Assembly (NCBI GenBank): GCA_031769625.1
Contig: JAUIMM010002013.1
Coordinates: 143,086 to 207,085, forward strand
DNA: 64,000 bases
Direction: 5' to 3'
Origin: Taudactylus pleione
Lineage: Eukaryota > Chordata > Amphibia > Anura > Myobatrachidae
Part shown: one piece after another, positions 1-10,604 of the stretch
Position numbering within the stretch: the stretch's first letter is position 1
Layout: every line of letters starts with the position of its first letter
Notes under the pieces: model-generated
What the model was told of the DNA's origin: nothing
Seen by the model: only the letters and a program-made list of their open reading frames with translations
Database searches by the model: none
Translations under genes and position numbers: made by a program

Positions 1-3000
1 CCATTGCTTTCAATGCATTTTGGCCTAAAACGTGCATTTGCTGTTTTCTCTCAAACGCAACATGGGAGAAAAACCATTTCACATCACATTTGTGGGTCTT
101 GGTCTTCAACACATCCAGTGAAATTTTGAGCTGTCTGTGTTTGCTACAAGAGGAGATATCACAAAGTATGCGCTTTTGTTATTTCCATTGCTTTCAATGC
201 ATTTTGGCCTAAAACTTGCATTTGCTGTTTTCTCTTAAACGCAACATGGGAGAAAAACCATTTCACATCCCTTTGTGGGTTTTGGTCTTCAACACATCCA
301 GTGAAATTTTGAGCTGTCTGTGTTTGCTAAAAGAGGAGATAACACAAAGTATGCGCTTTTGTTGTTTTCATTGCTTTCAATGCATTTTGGCCTAAAACGT
401 GCATTTGCTGTTTTCTCTTAAACGCAACATGGGAGAAAAACCATTTCACATCACATTTGTGGGTCTTGGTCTTCAACACATCCAGTGAAATTTTGAGCTG
501 TCTGTGTTTGCTACAAGAGGAGATATCACAAAGTATGCGCTTTTGTTATTTCCATTGCTTTCAATGCATTTTGGCCTAAAACTTGCATTTGCTGTTTTCT
601 CTTAAACGCAACATGGGAGAAAAACCATTTCACATCACATTTGTGGGTCTTGGTCTTCAACACATCCAGTGAAATTTTGAGCTGTCTGTGTTTGCTACAA
701 GAGGAGATATCACAAAGTATGCGCTTTTGTTATTTCCATTGCTTTCAATGCATTTTGGCCTAAAACTTGCATTTGCTGTTTTCTCTTAAACGCAACATGG
801 GAGAAAAACCATTTCACATCACATTTGTGGGTCTTGGTCTTCAACACATCCAGTGAAATTTTGAGCTGTCTGTGTTTGCAACAAGAGGAGATATCACAAA
901 GTATGCGCTTTTGTTGTTTTCATTGCTTTCAATGCATTTTGGCCTAAAACGTGCATTTGCTGTTTTCTCTCAAACGCAACATGGGAGAAAAACCATTTCA
1001 CATCAGATTTGTGGGTCTTGGTCTTCAACACATCCAGTGAAATTTTGAGCTGTCTGTGTTTGCTACAAGAGGAGATATCACAAAGTTTGAACTTTTGTTA
1101 TTTCCATTGCTTTCAATGCATTTTGGCCTAAAACTTGCATTTGCTGTTTTCTCTTAAACGCAACATGGGAGAAAAACCATTTCACATCACATTTGTGGGT
1201 CTTGGTCTTCAACGCATCCAGTGAAATTTTGAGCTGTCTGTGTTTGCTACAAGAGGAGATATCACAAAGTATGCACTTTTGTTGTTTCCATTGCTTTCAA
1301 TGCATTTGGGCCTAAAACGTGCATTTGCTGTTTTCTCTTAAACGCAACATGGAAGAAAAACCATTTCACATCACATTTGTGGGTTTTGGTCTTCAATACA
1401 TCCAGTGAAATTTTGAGCTGTCTGTGTTTGCTACAAGAGGAGATAACACAAAGTATGCGCTTTTGTTATTTCCATTGCTTTCAATGCATTTTGGCCTAAA
1501 ACTTGCATTTGCTGTTTTGTCTTAAACGCAACATGGGAGATAAACCATTTCACATCACATTTGTGGGTTTTGGTCTTCAACACATCCAGTGAAATTTTGA
1601 GCTGTCTGTGTTTGCTACAAGAGGAGATAACACAAAGTATGCGCTTTTGTTGTTTTCATTGCTTTCAATGCATTTTGGCCTAAAACGTGCATTTGCTGTT
1701 TTCTCTTAAACGCAACATGGGAGAAAAACCATTTCACATCACATTTGTGGGTCTTGGTCTTCAACACATCCAGTGAAATTTTGAGCTGTCTGTGTTTGCT
1801 ACAAGAGGAGATATCACAAAGTATGCGCTTTTGTTATTTCCATTGCTTTCAATGCATTTTGGCCTAAAACTTGCATTTGCTGTTTTCTCTTAAACGCAAC
1901 ATGGGAGAAAAACCATTTCACATCACATTTGTGGGTTTTGGTCTTCAACACATCCAGTGAAATTTTGAGCTGTCTGTGTTTGCTACAAGAGGAGATAACA
2001 CAAAGAATGCGCTTTTGTTGTTTCCATTGCTTTCAATGCATTTTGGCCTAAAACGTGCATTTGCTGTTTTCTCTTAAACGCAACATGGGAGAAAAACCAT
2101 TTCACATCACATTTGTGGGTCTTGGTCTTCAACACATCCAGTGAAATTTTGAGCTGTCTGTGTTTGCTACAAGAGGAGATATCACAAAGTATGCGCTTTT
2201 GTTGTTTTCATTGCTTTCAATGCATTTTGGCCTAAAACGTGCATTTGCTGTTTTCTCTTAAACGCAACATGGGAGAAAAACCATTTCACATCACATTTGT
2301 GGGTCTTGGTCTTCAACACATCCAGTGAAATTTTGAGCTGTCTGTGTTTGCTACAAGAGGAGATATCACAAAGTTTGAACTTTTGTTATTTCCATTGCTT
2401 TCAATGCATTTTGGCCTAAAACTTGCATTTGCTGTTTTCTCTTAAACGCAACATGGGAGAAAAACCATTTCACATCACATTTGTGGGTCTTGGTCTTCAA
2501 CACATCCAGTGAAATTTTGAGCTGTCTGTGTTTGCTACAAGAGGAGATAACACAAAGAATGCGCTTTTGTTGTTTCCATTGCTTTCAATGCATTTTGGCC
2601 TAAAACGTGCATTTGCTGTTTTCTCTTAAACGCAACATGGGAGAAAAACCATTTCACATCACATTTGTGGGTCTTGGTCTTCAACACATCCAGTGAAATT
2701 TTGAGCTGTCTGTGTTTGCTACAAGAGGAGATATCACAAAGTATGCGCTTTTGTTGTTTTCATTGCTTTCAATGCATTTTGGCCTAAAACGTGCATTTGC
2801 TGTTTTCTCTTAAACGCAACATGGGAGAAAAACCATTTCACATCACATTTGTGGGTCTTGGTCTTCAACACATCCAGTGAAATTTTGAGCTGTCTGTGTT
2901 TGCTACAAGAGGAGATATCACAAAGTTTGAACTTTTGTTATTTCCATTGCTTTCAATGCATTTTGGCCTAAAACTTGCATTTGCTGTTTTCTCTTAAACG

Positions 3001-6000
3001 CAACATGGGAGAAAAACCATTTCACATCACATTTGTGGGTCTTGGTCATCAACACATCCAGTGAAATTTTGAGCTGTCTGTGTTTGCTACAAGAGGAGAT
3101 ATCACAAAGTATGCGCTTTTGTTGTTTCCATTGCTTTCAATGCATTTTGGCCTAAAACGTGCATTTGCTGTTTTCTCTTAAATGCAACATGGGAGAAAAA
3201 CCATTTCACATCACATTTGTGGGTCTTGGTCTTCAACACATCCAGTGAAATTTTGAGCTGTCTGTGTTTGCTACAAGAGGAGATATCACAAAGTTTGAAC
3301 TTTTGTTATTTCCATTGCTTTCAATGCATTTTGGCCTAAAACTTGCATTTGCTGTTTTCTCTTAAACGCAACATGGGAGCAAAACCATTTCACATCACAT
3401 TTGTGGGTCTTGGTCTTCAACACATCCAGTGAAATTTTGAGCTGTCTCTGTTTGCTACAAGAGGAGATATCACAAAGTATGCGCTTTTGTTATTTCCATT
3501 GCATTCAATGCATTTTGGCCTAAAACTTGCATTTGCTGTTTTCTCTTAAACGCAGCATGGGAGAAAAACCATTTCACATCACATTTGTGGGTTTTGGTCT
3601 TCAACACATCCAGTGAAATTTTGAGCTGTCTGTGTTTGCTACAAGAGGAGATAACACAAAGAATGCGCTTTTGTTGTTTCCTTTGCTTTCAATGCATTTT
3701 GGCCTAAAACGTGCATTTGCTGTTTTCTCTTAAATGCAACATGGGAGAAAAACCATTTCACATCACATTTGTGGGTCTTGGTCTTCAACACATCCAGTGA
3801 AATTTTGAGCTGTCTGTGTTTGCTACAAGAGGAGATATCACAAAGTATGCGCTTTTGTTGTTTTCATTGCTTTCAATGCATTTTGGCCTAAAACGTGCAT
3901 TTGCTGTTTTCTCTTAAACGCAACATGGGAGAAAAACCATTTCACATCACATTTGTGGGTCTTGGTCTTCAACACATCCAGTGAAATTTTGAGCTGTCTG
4001 TGTTTGCTAAAAGAGGAGATAACACAAAGTATGCGCTTTTGTTGTTTCCATTGCTTTCAATGCATTTTGGCCTAAAACGTGCATTTGCTGTTTTCTCTTA
4101 AACGCAACATGGGAGAAAAACCATTTCACATCACATTTGTGGGTCTTGGTCTTCAACACATCCAGTGAAATTTTGAGCTGTCTGTGTTTGCTACAAGAGG
4201 AGATATCACAAAGTATGCGCTTTTGTTATTTCCATTGCTTTCAATGCATTTTGGCCTAAAACTTGCATTTGCTGTTTTCTCTTAAACGCAACATGGGAGA
4301 AAAACCATTTCACATCAGATTTGTGGGTCTTGTTCTTCAACACATCCAGTGAAATTTTGAGCTGTCTGTGTTTGCTACAAGAGGAGATATCACAAAGTAT
4401 GCGCTTTTGTTGTTTTCATTGCTTTCAATGCATTTTGGCCTAAAACGAGCATTTGCTGTTTTCTCTTAAACGCAACATGGGAGAAAAACCATTTCACATC
4501 ACATTTGTGGTTTTTGGTCTTCAACACATCCAGTGAAATTTTGAGCTGTCTGTGTTTGCTCCAAGAGGAGATAACACAAAGTATGTGCTTTTGTTGTTTC
4601 CATTGCTTTCAATGCATTTTGGCCTAAAACGTGCATTTGCTGTTTTCTCTTAAACGCAACATGGGAGAAAAACCATTTCACATCACATTTGTGGGTCTTG
4701 GTCTTCAACACATCCAGTGAAATTTTGAGCTGTCTGTGTTTGCTACAAGAGGAGATATCACAAAGTATGCGCTTTTGTTGTTTCCATTGCTTTCAATGCA
4801 TTTTGGCCTAAAACGTGCATTTGCTGTTTTCTCTTAAATGCAAAATGGGAGAAAAACCATTTCACATCACATTTGTGGGTCTTGGTCTTCAACACATCCA
4901 GTGAAATTTTGAGCTGTCTGTGTTTGCTACAAGAGGAGATATCACAAAGTTTGAACTTTTGTTATTTCCATTGCTTTCAATGCATTTTGGCCTAAAACTT
5001 GCATTTGCTGTTTTCTCTTAAACGCAACATGGGAGAAAAACCATTTCACATCACATTTGTGGGTTTTGGTCTTCAACACATCCAGTGAAATTTTGAGCTG
5101 TCTGTGTTTGCTACAAGAGGAGATATCACAAAGTTTGAACTTTTGTTATTTCCATTGCTTTCAATGCATTTTGGCCTAAAACTTGCATTTGCTGTTTTCT
5201 CTTAAACGCAACATGGGAGTAAAACCATTTCACATCACATTTGTGGGTTTTGGTCTTCAACACATCCAGTGATATTTTGAGCTGTCTGTGTTTGCTACAA
5301 GAGGAGATAACACAAAGTATGCGCTTTTGTTATTTTCATTGCTTTCAATGCATTTTGGCCTAAAACGTGCATTTGCTGTTTTCTCTTAAACGCAACATGG
5401 GAGAAAAACCATTTCACATCACATTTGTGGGTCTTGGTCTTCAACACATCCAGTGAAATTTTGAGCTGTCTGTGTTTGCTACAAGAGGAGATAACACAAA
5501 GTATGCGCTTTTGTTGTTTCCATTGCTTTCAATGCATTTTGGCCTAAAACGTGGATGTGTTGAAGACCAAGACCCACAAATGTGATGTGAAATGGTTTTT
5601 CTCCCATGTTGCGTTTAAGAGAAAACAGCAAATGCACGTTTTTGGCCAAAATGCATTGAAAGCAATGGAAACACAAAAGCGCATACTTTGTGTTATCTCC
5701 TCTTGTAGCAAACACAGACAGCTCAAAATTTCACTGGATGTGTTGAAGACCAAGACCCACAAATGTGATGTGAAATGGTTTTTCTCCCATGTTGCGTTTA
5801 AGAGAAAACCGTAAATGCACGTTTTAGGCCAAAATGCATCGAAAGCAATGGAAACAACAAAAGCGCATACTTTGTGTTATCTCCTCTTGTAGCAAACACA
5901 TACAGCTCAAATTTTCACTGGATGTGTTGAAGACCAAAACCCACAAATGTGATGTGAAATGGTTTTTCTCCCATGTTGCATTTTGGTCTTCAACACATCC

Positions 6001-6717
6001 AGTGAAATTTTGAGCTGTCTGTGTTTGCTACAAGAGGAGATAACACTAAGTATTTGCTTTTGTTTTTTCCATTGCTTTCAATGCATTTTGGCCTAAAACG
6101 TGCATTTGCTGTTTTCTCTTAAACGCAACATGAGAGAAAAACCATTTCACATCACATTTGTGGGTCTTGGTCTTCAACACATCCAGTGAAATTTTGAGCT
6201 GTCTGTGTTTGCTACAAGAGGAGATATCACAAAGTATGCGCTTTTGTTGTTTCCATTGCTTTCAATGCATTTTGGCCTAAAACGTGCATTTGCTGTTTTC
6301 TCTTAAATGCAACATGGGAGAAAAACCATTTCACATCACATTTGTGGGTCTTGGTCTTCAACACATCCAGTGAAATTTTGAGCTGTCTGTGTTTGCTACA
6401 AGAGGAGATATCACAAAGTTTGAACTTTTGTTATTTCCATTGCTTTCAATGCATTTTGGCCTAAAACTTGCATTTGCTGTTTTCTCTTAAACGCAACATG
6501 GGAGAAAAACCATTTCACATCACATTTGTGGGTCTTGGTCTTCAACACATCCAGTGAAATTTTGAGCTGTCTCTGTTTGCTACAAGAGGAGATATCACAA
6601 AGTATGCGCTTTTGTTATTTCCATTGCATTCAATGCATTTTGGCCTAAAACTTGCATTTGCTGTTTTCTCTTAAATGCAGCATGGGAGAAAAACCATTTC
6701 ACATCACATTTGTGGGT
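1..6717. repeat. Satellite array, left segment (about 184-bp monomer)
   Basis: Head-to-tail repeats of a 184-bp unit, seen directly from the spacing of landmarks such as ccattgctttcaatgc (1, 185, then about every 184 bp). Each monomer carries in order ttggcctaaaac, gctgttttctct, acatgggagaaaaacc, catcacatttgtggg, tcttcaacacatcc, gctgtctgtgtttgc and gaggagata(t/a)cac. Monomers differ by a few bases and occasional single-base indels; for example, the unit around 265-275 lacks one base. Subtypes are recognisable: caaagtttgaac (about 1085, 2370, 2930, 3290, 4950, 5130, 6417), caaagaatgcgc (2005, 2555, 3660), and a ctctgtttgc + gcattcaatgc + gcagcatggg subtype (3445-3560, 6570-6685). Since 184 is not a multiple of 3, every reading frame shifts at each unit, and no coding role is plausible. 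The segment contains one inverted block (5553-5983) and ends abruptly at the LINE. Confidence 0.98.
5553..5983 (-). repeat. Inverted satellite block 1 (about 2.3 monomers)
   Basis: Forward monomer sequence stops after cctaaaacgtg and continues with gatgtgttgaagacc, the reverse complement of the satellite. Reverse-oriented units begin near 5554, 5737 and 5921. Forward orientation resumes in the sequence gttgcattttggtcttc near 5983. The first reverse unit carries the one-base deletion (gaaacacaaaag) and cgtttttggcc that mark the second reverse unit of the other four blocks. This block therefore appears to have lost one monomer relative to its roughly 614-bp relatives. The first forward unit after it carries cactaagtatttgc, found after every inverted block. 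Confidence 0.95.
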
Positions 6718-7190
6718 AATCCTTTTTTTATTGAAAAACTTGCAGCATATAAATAAATACATAGAAAAAATACTGCACTTCAACATATCTTTTGCCATAT
6801 ATACAAAAAACAACCAGGTTATTGTAATCAAAATATATGACTCTATCAAATTCTGCAAAGAGCCACAAAACAGATAAACCTCCTGAACATAACACATCAC
6901 ACACTCCACCCAGACAAGACAGTGTACAAACCATCACCTGAAACAACAAAATATCTTTAAAACAATAAACTTTAACACAATAAGCTTTTAGCTATTCCCT
7001 TTTTCAAAAAAGACTTTAAAACTATCACCAACACTAACTCCAACACATAGAGAAAATGAAGGAGCTGTTTAGGCGCATGAAAATCATTCCATAAAAACCA
7101 GAAAAAACCAAAAATCTACTGCGGAAGTGGAAAGAAGAGCTTCAAGCCCATAGGATAAACAGGAAAAAGACTGGTACTTTTTGTCACCCA
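6718..7190 (-). other. LINE 3' UTR and 3' terminus
   Basis: The 473 bases after the ORF2 stop codon contain no convincing ORF and are markedly A/T-rich compared with the coding part. In the sense direction the element ends caataaaaaaaggatt and then joins satellite acccacaaatg. The AATAAA on the minus strand (6727-6732) lies only about 9 bases from the end, too close for a classical cleavage signal, so it may just be part of the tail. There is no long pure poly(A) tract; the tail is seven or so A residues followed by GGATT. Non-poly(A) or short-repeat 3' ends are known in some LINE families with template-end recognition. Confidence 0.75.
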
Positions 7191-10100
7191 CTAAGGGGGC
7201 TTCAGGTGCCTCCATCTCCTCGACCACCCAACAGCATCCAGTCTCCTCCTGTCCATCTCCATCAGAGACCTAACCTCGTGAAGAATGTTACACGCCACCA
7301 CCTCACAGGGAAGGATTTTACTTCTAGTTGTTACTAAGCACCGTGCGCTCCACGTGTGATATCTAACCACTAAACTAACTACAAAAATGGTGACCAAATC
7401 ATAACGCCCATACCCTTTGAATGCTCCGTAAACCCACTCAGGGTAACTGAGCCCCGAAAGGCACGGAATGCGTAAGGCGCTCGAAACTTTCTTATAAATC
7501 TCAATGTTAAAGGGACATTCGAGCAAGAAGTGGTCCATAGTCTCCTCCTCCCCTGGACATTCCTCCCGTGGGCAACCACGATCATCGGCGCTTCTCCACC
7601 TGATGTGCCCCCTAACATAGAGCCTTCCTTGAAAAGAGAGCCAGGCCAGGTCCCTATACTTCAGTGGAATCCTCTCTGAACAGATCAAAGAGATCCCATC
7701 TGAGCAAACCTTGCCCGGGCAGTCCCTCAGTGATAGCGGGGCATAGAAGCGAGCCCGCAAAATGCCTCTCTCCAACTCCTTCCTAGAAAGGGTCTTGACA
7801 TCACTCGCCACTACTCCCCATAGCCTTGTCACTCTCAAGCACAGGATGACATAGATCGGAAGAGCACCAGACCTACCTCTGAAGGCTTTAACACGGCCGC
7901 CATCATACCAGAGTTCAAGGAAAGGAGACACCCAAGCCCTAAAACTCTCTACCCACCAAGGAGAAGTCTCCAGAAACAGACTTCCAAGATTCAATTTAAT
8001 AAAAGTTGTGGCAAAAAACACCACCGGATTGACCATACCCAATCCACCTTCATTCCTTGGTCTGTAGGTTATACCCCTCTTGACAATGTTCATCCCGTTC
8101 CCCCAAAATAAAAGGAAGAACAAGGATAACACTTTGGACCACAAAGATTGTGGCAAGAAACACACGTAGCTGACATACAGAAAAATAGGAACCAGGAAAG
8201 TTTTGCACAAGTGAACCCTTTCCCTGTAGGAGAACTGCCAAGTTCTCCAGGACTGTACTTTCCTGCTGGCTTCCTCTATCCTCTTTTCCCAATTTCGAGT
8301 GGCATAATCACCACGGTCAAAAATGATGCCTAAGATTTTGATCTGCGAACTGGCCCGGGGGAGACTGTCCGGAAGGCGAAATTCATCACCTTCCTCCCCC
8401 ATCCAGAAAGCTTCACATTTGTCCTGATTTACTCTGGAGCACGAGGCTTCAGAGTAGTCGGAGACTAGGTGTTCTATACACTGAGCCTCTGCCACAGAGG
8501 ACAGGACCACAGTGACATCATCCGCGTAGGCCACCACCCTCAATGGAGCCTCTGGGCCCAGCTGCACCCCCCTCAATGCACTGCAACCAATCCTCCTTAC
8601 GAAGGGATCGATCGCGAAAACATATAAGAGCGGGCTCAGGGGGCATCCCTGACGGACACCAGAGTCAACCTTGAAAGCAGGGCCCACCCAACCATTAACA
8701 AGCGGGAAGCTTTCGGCCTTATTGTATAAAACACGAAGCCAATCCACCACCCTCACTGGAAGACCATACCACTCCAGAACAGCCCACAGGTACTTGTGGT
8801 TCACCCGGTCAAAAGCCTTCGACTGGTCCAATGCCAGTAAGTACTTGCCCCACTTTTCAGCACGACAGCGTTCCACGGCCTCCCGGACGCCAAGGACAGC
8901 ACTAAACGTGCTACGACCCTTCACAGTGCAATGCTGAGATGGAGACAGTACCAGCCCGGAAATTTCCATCAGCCGATTAAACAGTATTTTTGCCAGGATC
9001 TTTCTGTCCGTATTGAGAAGAGCGATGGGGCGCCAATTCTCAATACGGGACGGGTCCTTACCTTTTGATAACAATATGAGAGCGGAAGACCTCATGGAAG
9101 GAGGGAGTGACCCCTCACCCAGGCATTCATTATAGACCTCCATAAGGCGCGGAGCCAAGATGTCCCTGAAAGCTTTAAAGAACTCGGACGTTAAACCATC
9201 CGGACCTGGAGATTTTTTGATAGACAAACTGTCTATCGCCCTCTTGACTTCCTCCACCGTCACATCATCACCCAAAGAGTCAAAGGAGGCATCAAGTTTC
9301 TGTAACCCTGGTGTCTCCCTCAGAAAGGACTCCATCCTCTCCCTAATAAGTGGCTGCTCAGACAGAAGGTCCGTATAATAGGACCCGATGACCCCCAGGA
9401 TACCATCCCTGTCTTCACAGAGAGTACCCTGGCCGTCATACAGGCCCCTCACCTCCCTTAGATCAACCGCCTTCCTGCAACTCTGGTAGGGATCAGGCGA
9501 GTGGTATTTACCATAATCCCTCTCCAAAATCAAAGAAGCCAGCCGATCATATTGGAGCTCCCTCAACTGAGCTTTCACCCGGAAGATATCCCCACTATCT
9601 CCACACTCAGAGATCAGGAAATCAAGTTTCTTCCTCAAACTCTGGTAGACACATCTTTTTCTCAAGTTCTTTTGTGCTACCAGCCTCTGAAAAAGCCTTC
9701 GAGTCCTTTTTTTGCACTCTTCCCACCACTCAGACCTAGACCAACCTGCCTCCAGAAGTGTCTCCTGTAGTTGGAAGAAATCCCTAAAGGACTGGCTAAT
9801 ACTCTCTTCTTTCAGAAGGTCAGAGCTCAAACGCCAAAGGCCCCGGCCTCTCTGAGGAGTTTCCGAAGCATTCAACGCGACACTCAGACAAACGTGGTCG
9901 GAGAATTCTACAGCCCTTACCTCAGGAGGCAGAGTTTTCGAACTCTCCTTAACAAAAAACCTATCTATCCTAGACCTACGATTGCTACAATGATACGTGT
10001 AACCCGTGAGGTCTGGACAATGGCGAATGTGCACATCGACCAGACCTGCCTCTCTAACCATACTAACTAAAAATCTCGCATCATAGCCCAGGGTTGACTT

Positions 10101-10568
10101 TGCACCTCCCCTGTCTTTGGGCCTTACAATGGTGTTAAAATCACCACCAAAGACAACCTGCCGGGCCGTAAAAAGGAATGGTTTTATCAGCCCAAAAAGG
10201 CACTTCCTATCCCAGGCCGACTGCGGTCCGTAGACGTTAATCAGCCTGAGATCATGCCCCCTTAGGCTAACATCCAAAACCATACACCTACCTATCTGTA
10301 ATTCTATAATCTTGTGTACAGTTACCATATCAGTAAAAAGCACTGCCACCCCACCGTACGGCTCGGCCGCAAGAGACCAATAGGATGGGCCCCTCCTCCA
10401 CTGGCTTTTGGCCCTGCGAAGTGTGGACAAGTCCCCTATTCTGGTCTCCTGCAAAAACAAAATATCAACCTCAATCGTGTTGAAAAAAGAAAAGGCCATA
10501 TAACGAGCACGTTCAGAATAAACGGAAGCCACATTAATGGTGGCACATCGTATAGGGTGTGTAGCCAT
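7191..10568 (-). CDS. LINE ORF2: APE-type endonuclease and reverse transcriptase
   Basis: A 1125-aa protein that would nick target DNA and reverse-transcribe the element RNA from the nick. The N-terminal 230 residues are an exonuclease-III-like endonuclease. Visible catalytic-type positions are N12 (INV), E41 (QET), Y113 (NVYGP), D143/N145 (GGDFN), the SRIDR box at 199-203, and S223-D224-H225. The reverse transcriptase core follows: SPGPDG (453-458), NWRPIALLNTDRKILAK (511-527), LALDQSKAFDRV with Asp581, SGVRQGCPLSPLLY (636-649), YADD (681-684) and ILGIIFD (745-751). Near the C terminus is a CX4CX8HX4C finger (C999, C1004, H1013, C1018), as in L1/Tx1 ORF2. No frameshift or internal stop is present and every key residue is in place. 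The start is the first ATG after the ORF1 stops, 36 bp downstream of ORF1. The frame ends in TAG at 7193-7191. Confidence 0.96.
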   Translation of the reverse strand: MATHPIRCATINVASVYSERARYMAFSFFNTIEVDILFLQETRIGDLSTLRRAKSQWRRGPSYWSLAAEPYGGVAVLFTDMVTVHKIIELQIGRCMVLDVSLRGHDLRLINVYGPQSAWDRKCLFGLIKPFLFTARQVVFGGDFNTIVRPKDRGGAKSTLGYDARFLVSMVREAGLVDVHIRHCPDLTGYTYHCSNRRSRIDRFFVKESSKTLPPEVRAVEFSDHVCLSVALNASETPQRGRGLWRLSSDLLKEESISQSFRDFFQLQETLLEAGWSRSEWWEECKKRTRRLFQRLVAQKNLRKRCVYQSLRKKLDFLISECGDSGDIFRVKAQLRELQYDRLASLILERDYGKYHSPDPYQSCRKAVDLREVRGLYDGQGTLCEDRDGILGVIGSYYTDLLSEQPLIRERMESFLRETPGLQKLDASFDSLGDDVTVEEVKRAIDSLSIKKSPGPDGLTSEFFKAFRDILAPRLMEVYNECLGEGSLPPSMRSSALILLSKGKDPSRIENWRPIALLNTDRKILAKILFNRLMEISGLVLSPSQHCTVKGRSTFSAVLGVREAVERCRAEKWGKYLLALDQSKAFDRVNHKYLWAVLEWYGLPVRVVDWLRVLYNKAESFPLVNGWVGPAFKVDSGVRQGCPLSPLLYVFAIDPFVRRIGCSALRGVQLGPEAPLRVVAYADDVTVVLSSVAEAQCIEHLVSDYSEASCSRVNQDKCEAFWMGEEGDEFRLPDSLPRASSQIKILGIIFDRGDYATRNWEKRIEEASRKVQSWRTWQFSYRERVHLCKTFLVPIFLYVSYVCFLPQSLWSKVLSLFFLLFWGNGMNIVKRGITYRPRNEGGLGMVNPVVFFATTFIKLNLGSLFLETSPWWVESFRAWVSPFLELWYDGGRVKAFRGRSGALPIYVILCLRVTRLWGVVASDVKTLSRKELERGILRARFYAPLSLRDCPGKVCSDGISLICSERIPLKYRDLAWLSFQGRLYVRGHIRWRSADDRGCPREECPGEEETMDHFLLECPFNIEIYKKVSSALRIPCLSGLSYPEWVYGAFKGYGRYDLVTIFVVSLVVRYHTWSARCLVTTRSKILPCEVVACNILHEVRSLMEMDRRRLDAVGWSRRWRHLKPP

Positions 10569-10604
10569 AGTTCTAGATTATAGAGATAGGGCTCCATTTC
10601 ACTT
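10569..10604 (-). other. Intercistronic spacer between ORF1 and ORF2
   Basis: Only 36 bp separate the ORF1 TGA (10607-10605) from the ORF2 ATG (10568-10566). The two ORFs are in the same reading frame. Reading on from ORF1, the frame meets the TGA, one AAG codon, a second TGA (10601-10599), and later a TAA before the ORF2 ATG. Readthrough to a fusion protein is therefore unlikely. ORF2 would need reinitiation or internal entry. One ATG in the spacer is out of frame with ORF2. Confidence 0.85.

Noticed and set aside
1..6717. Many short open frames of 60-111 codons in the satellite on both strands
   Set aside because: They are copies of the same repeat translation. The 184-bp period shifts the frame by one base per unit, so each frame soon hits a stop; no start context, splice pattern or conservation supports a gene.
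6727..6732. Poly(A) signal AATAAA at the LINE 3' end
   Set aside because: It overlaps the terminal A-run and is about 9 bases from the end, so it cannot be told apart from tail sequence.
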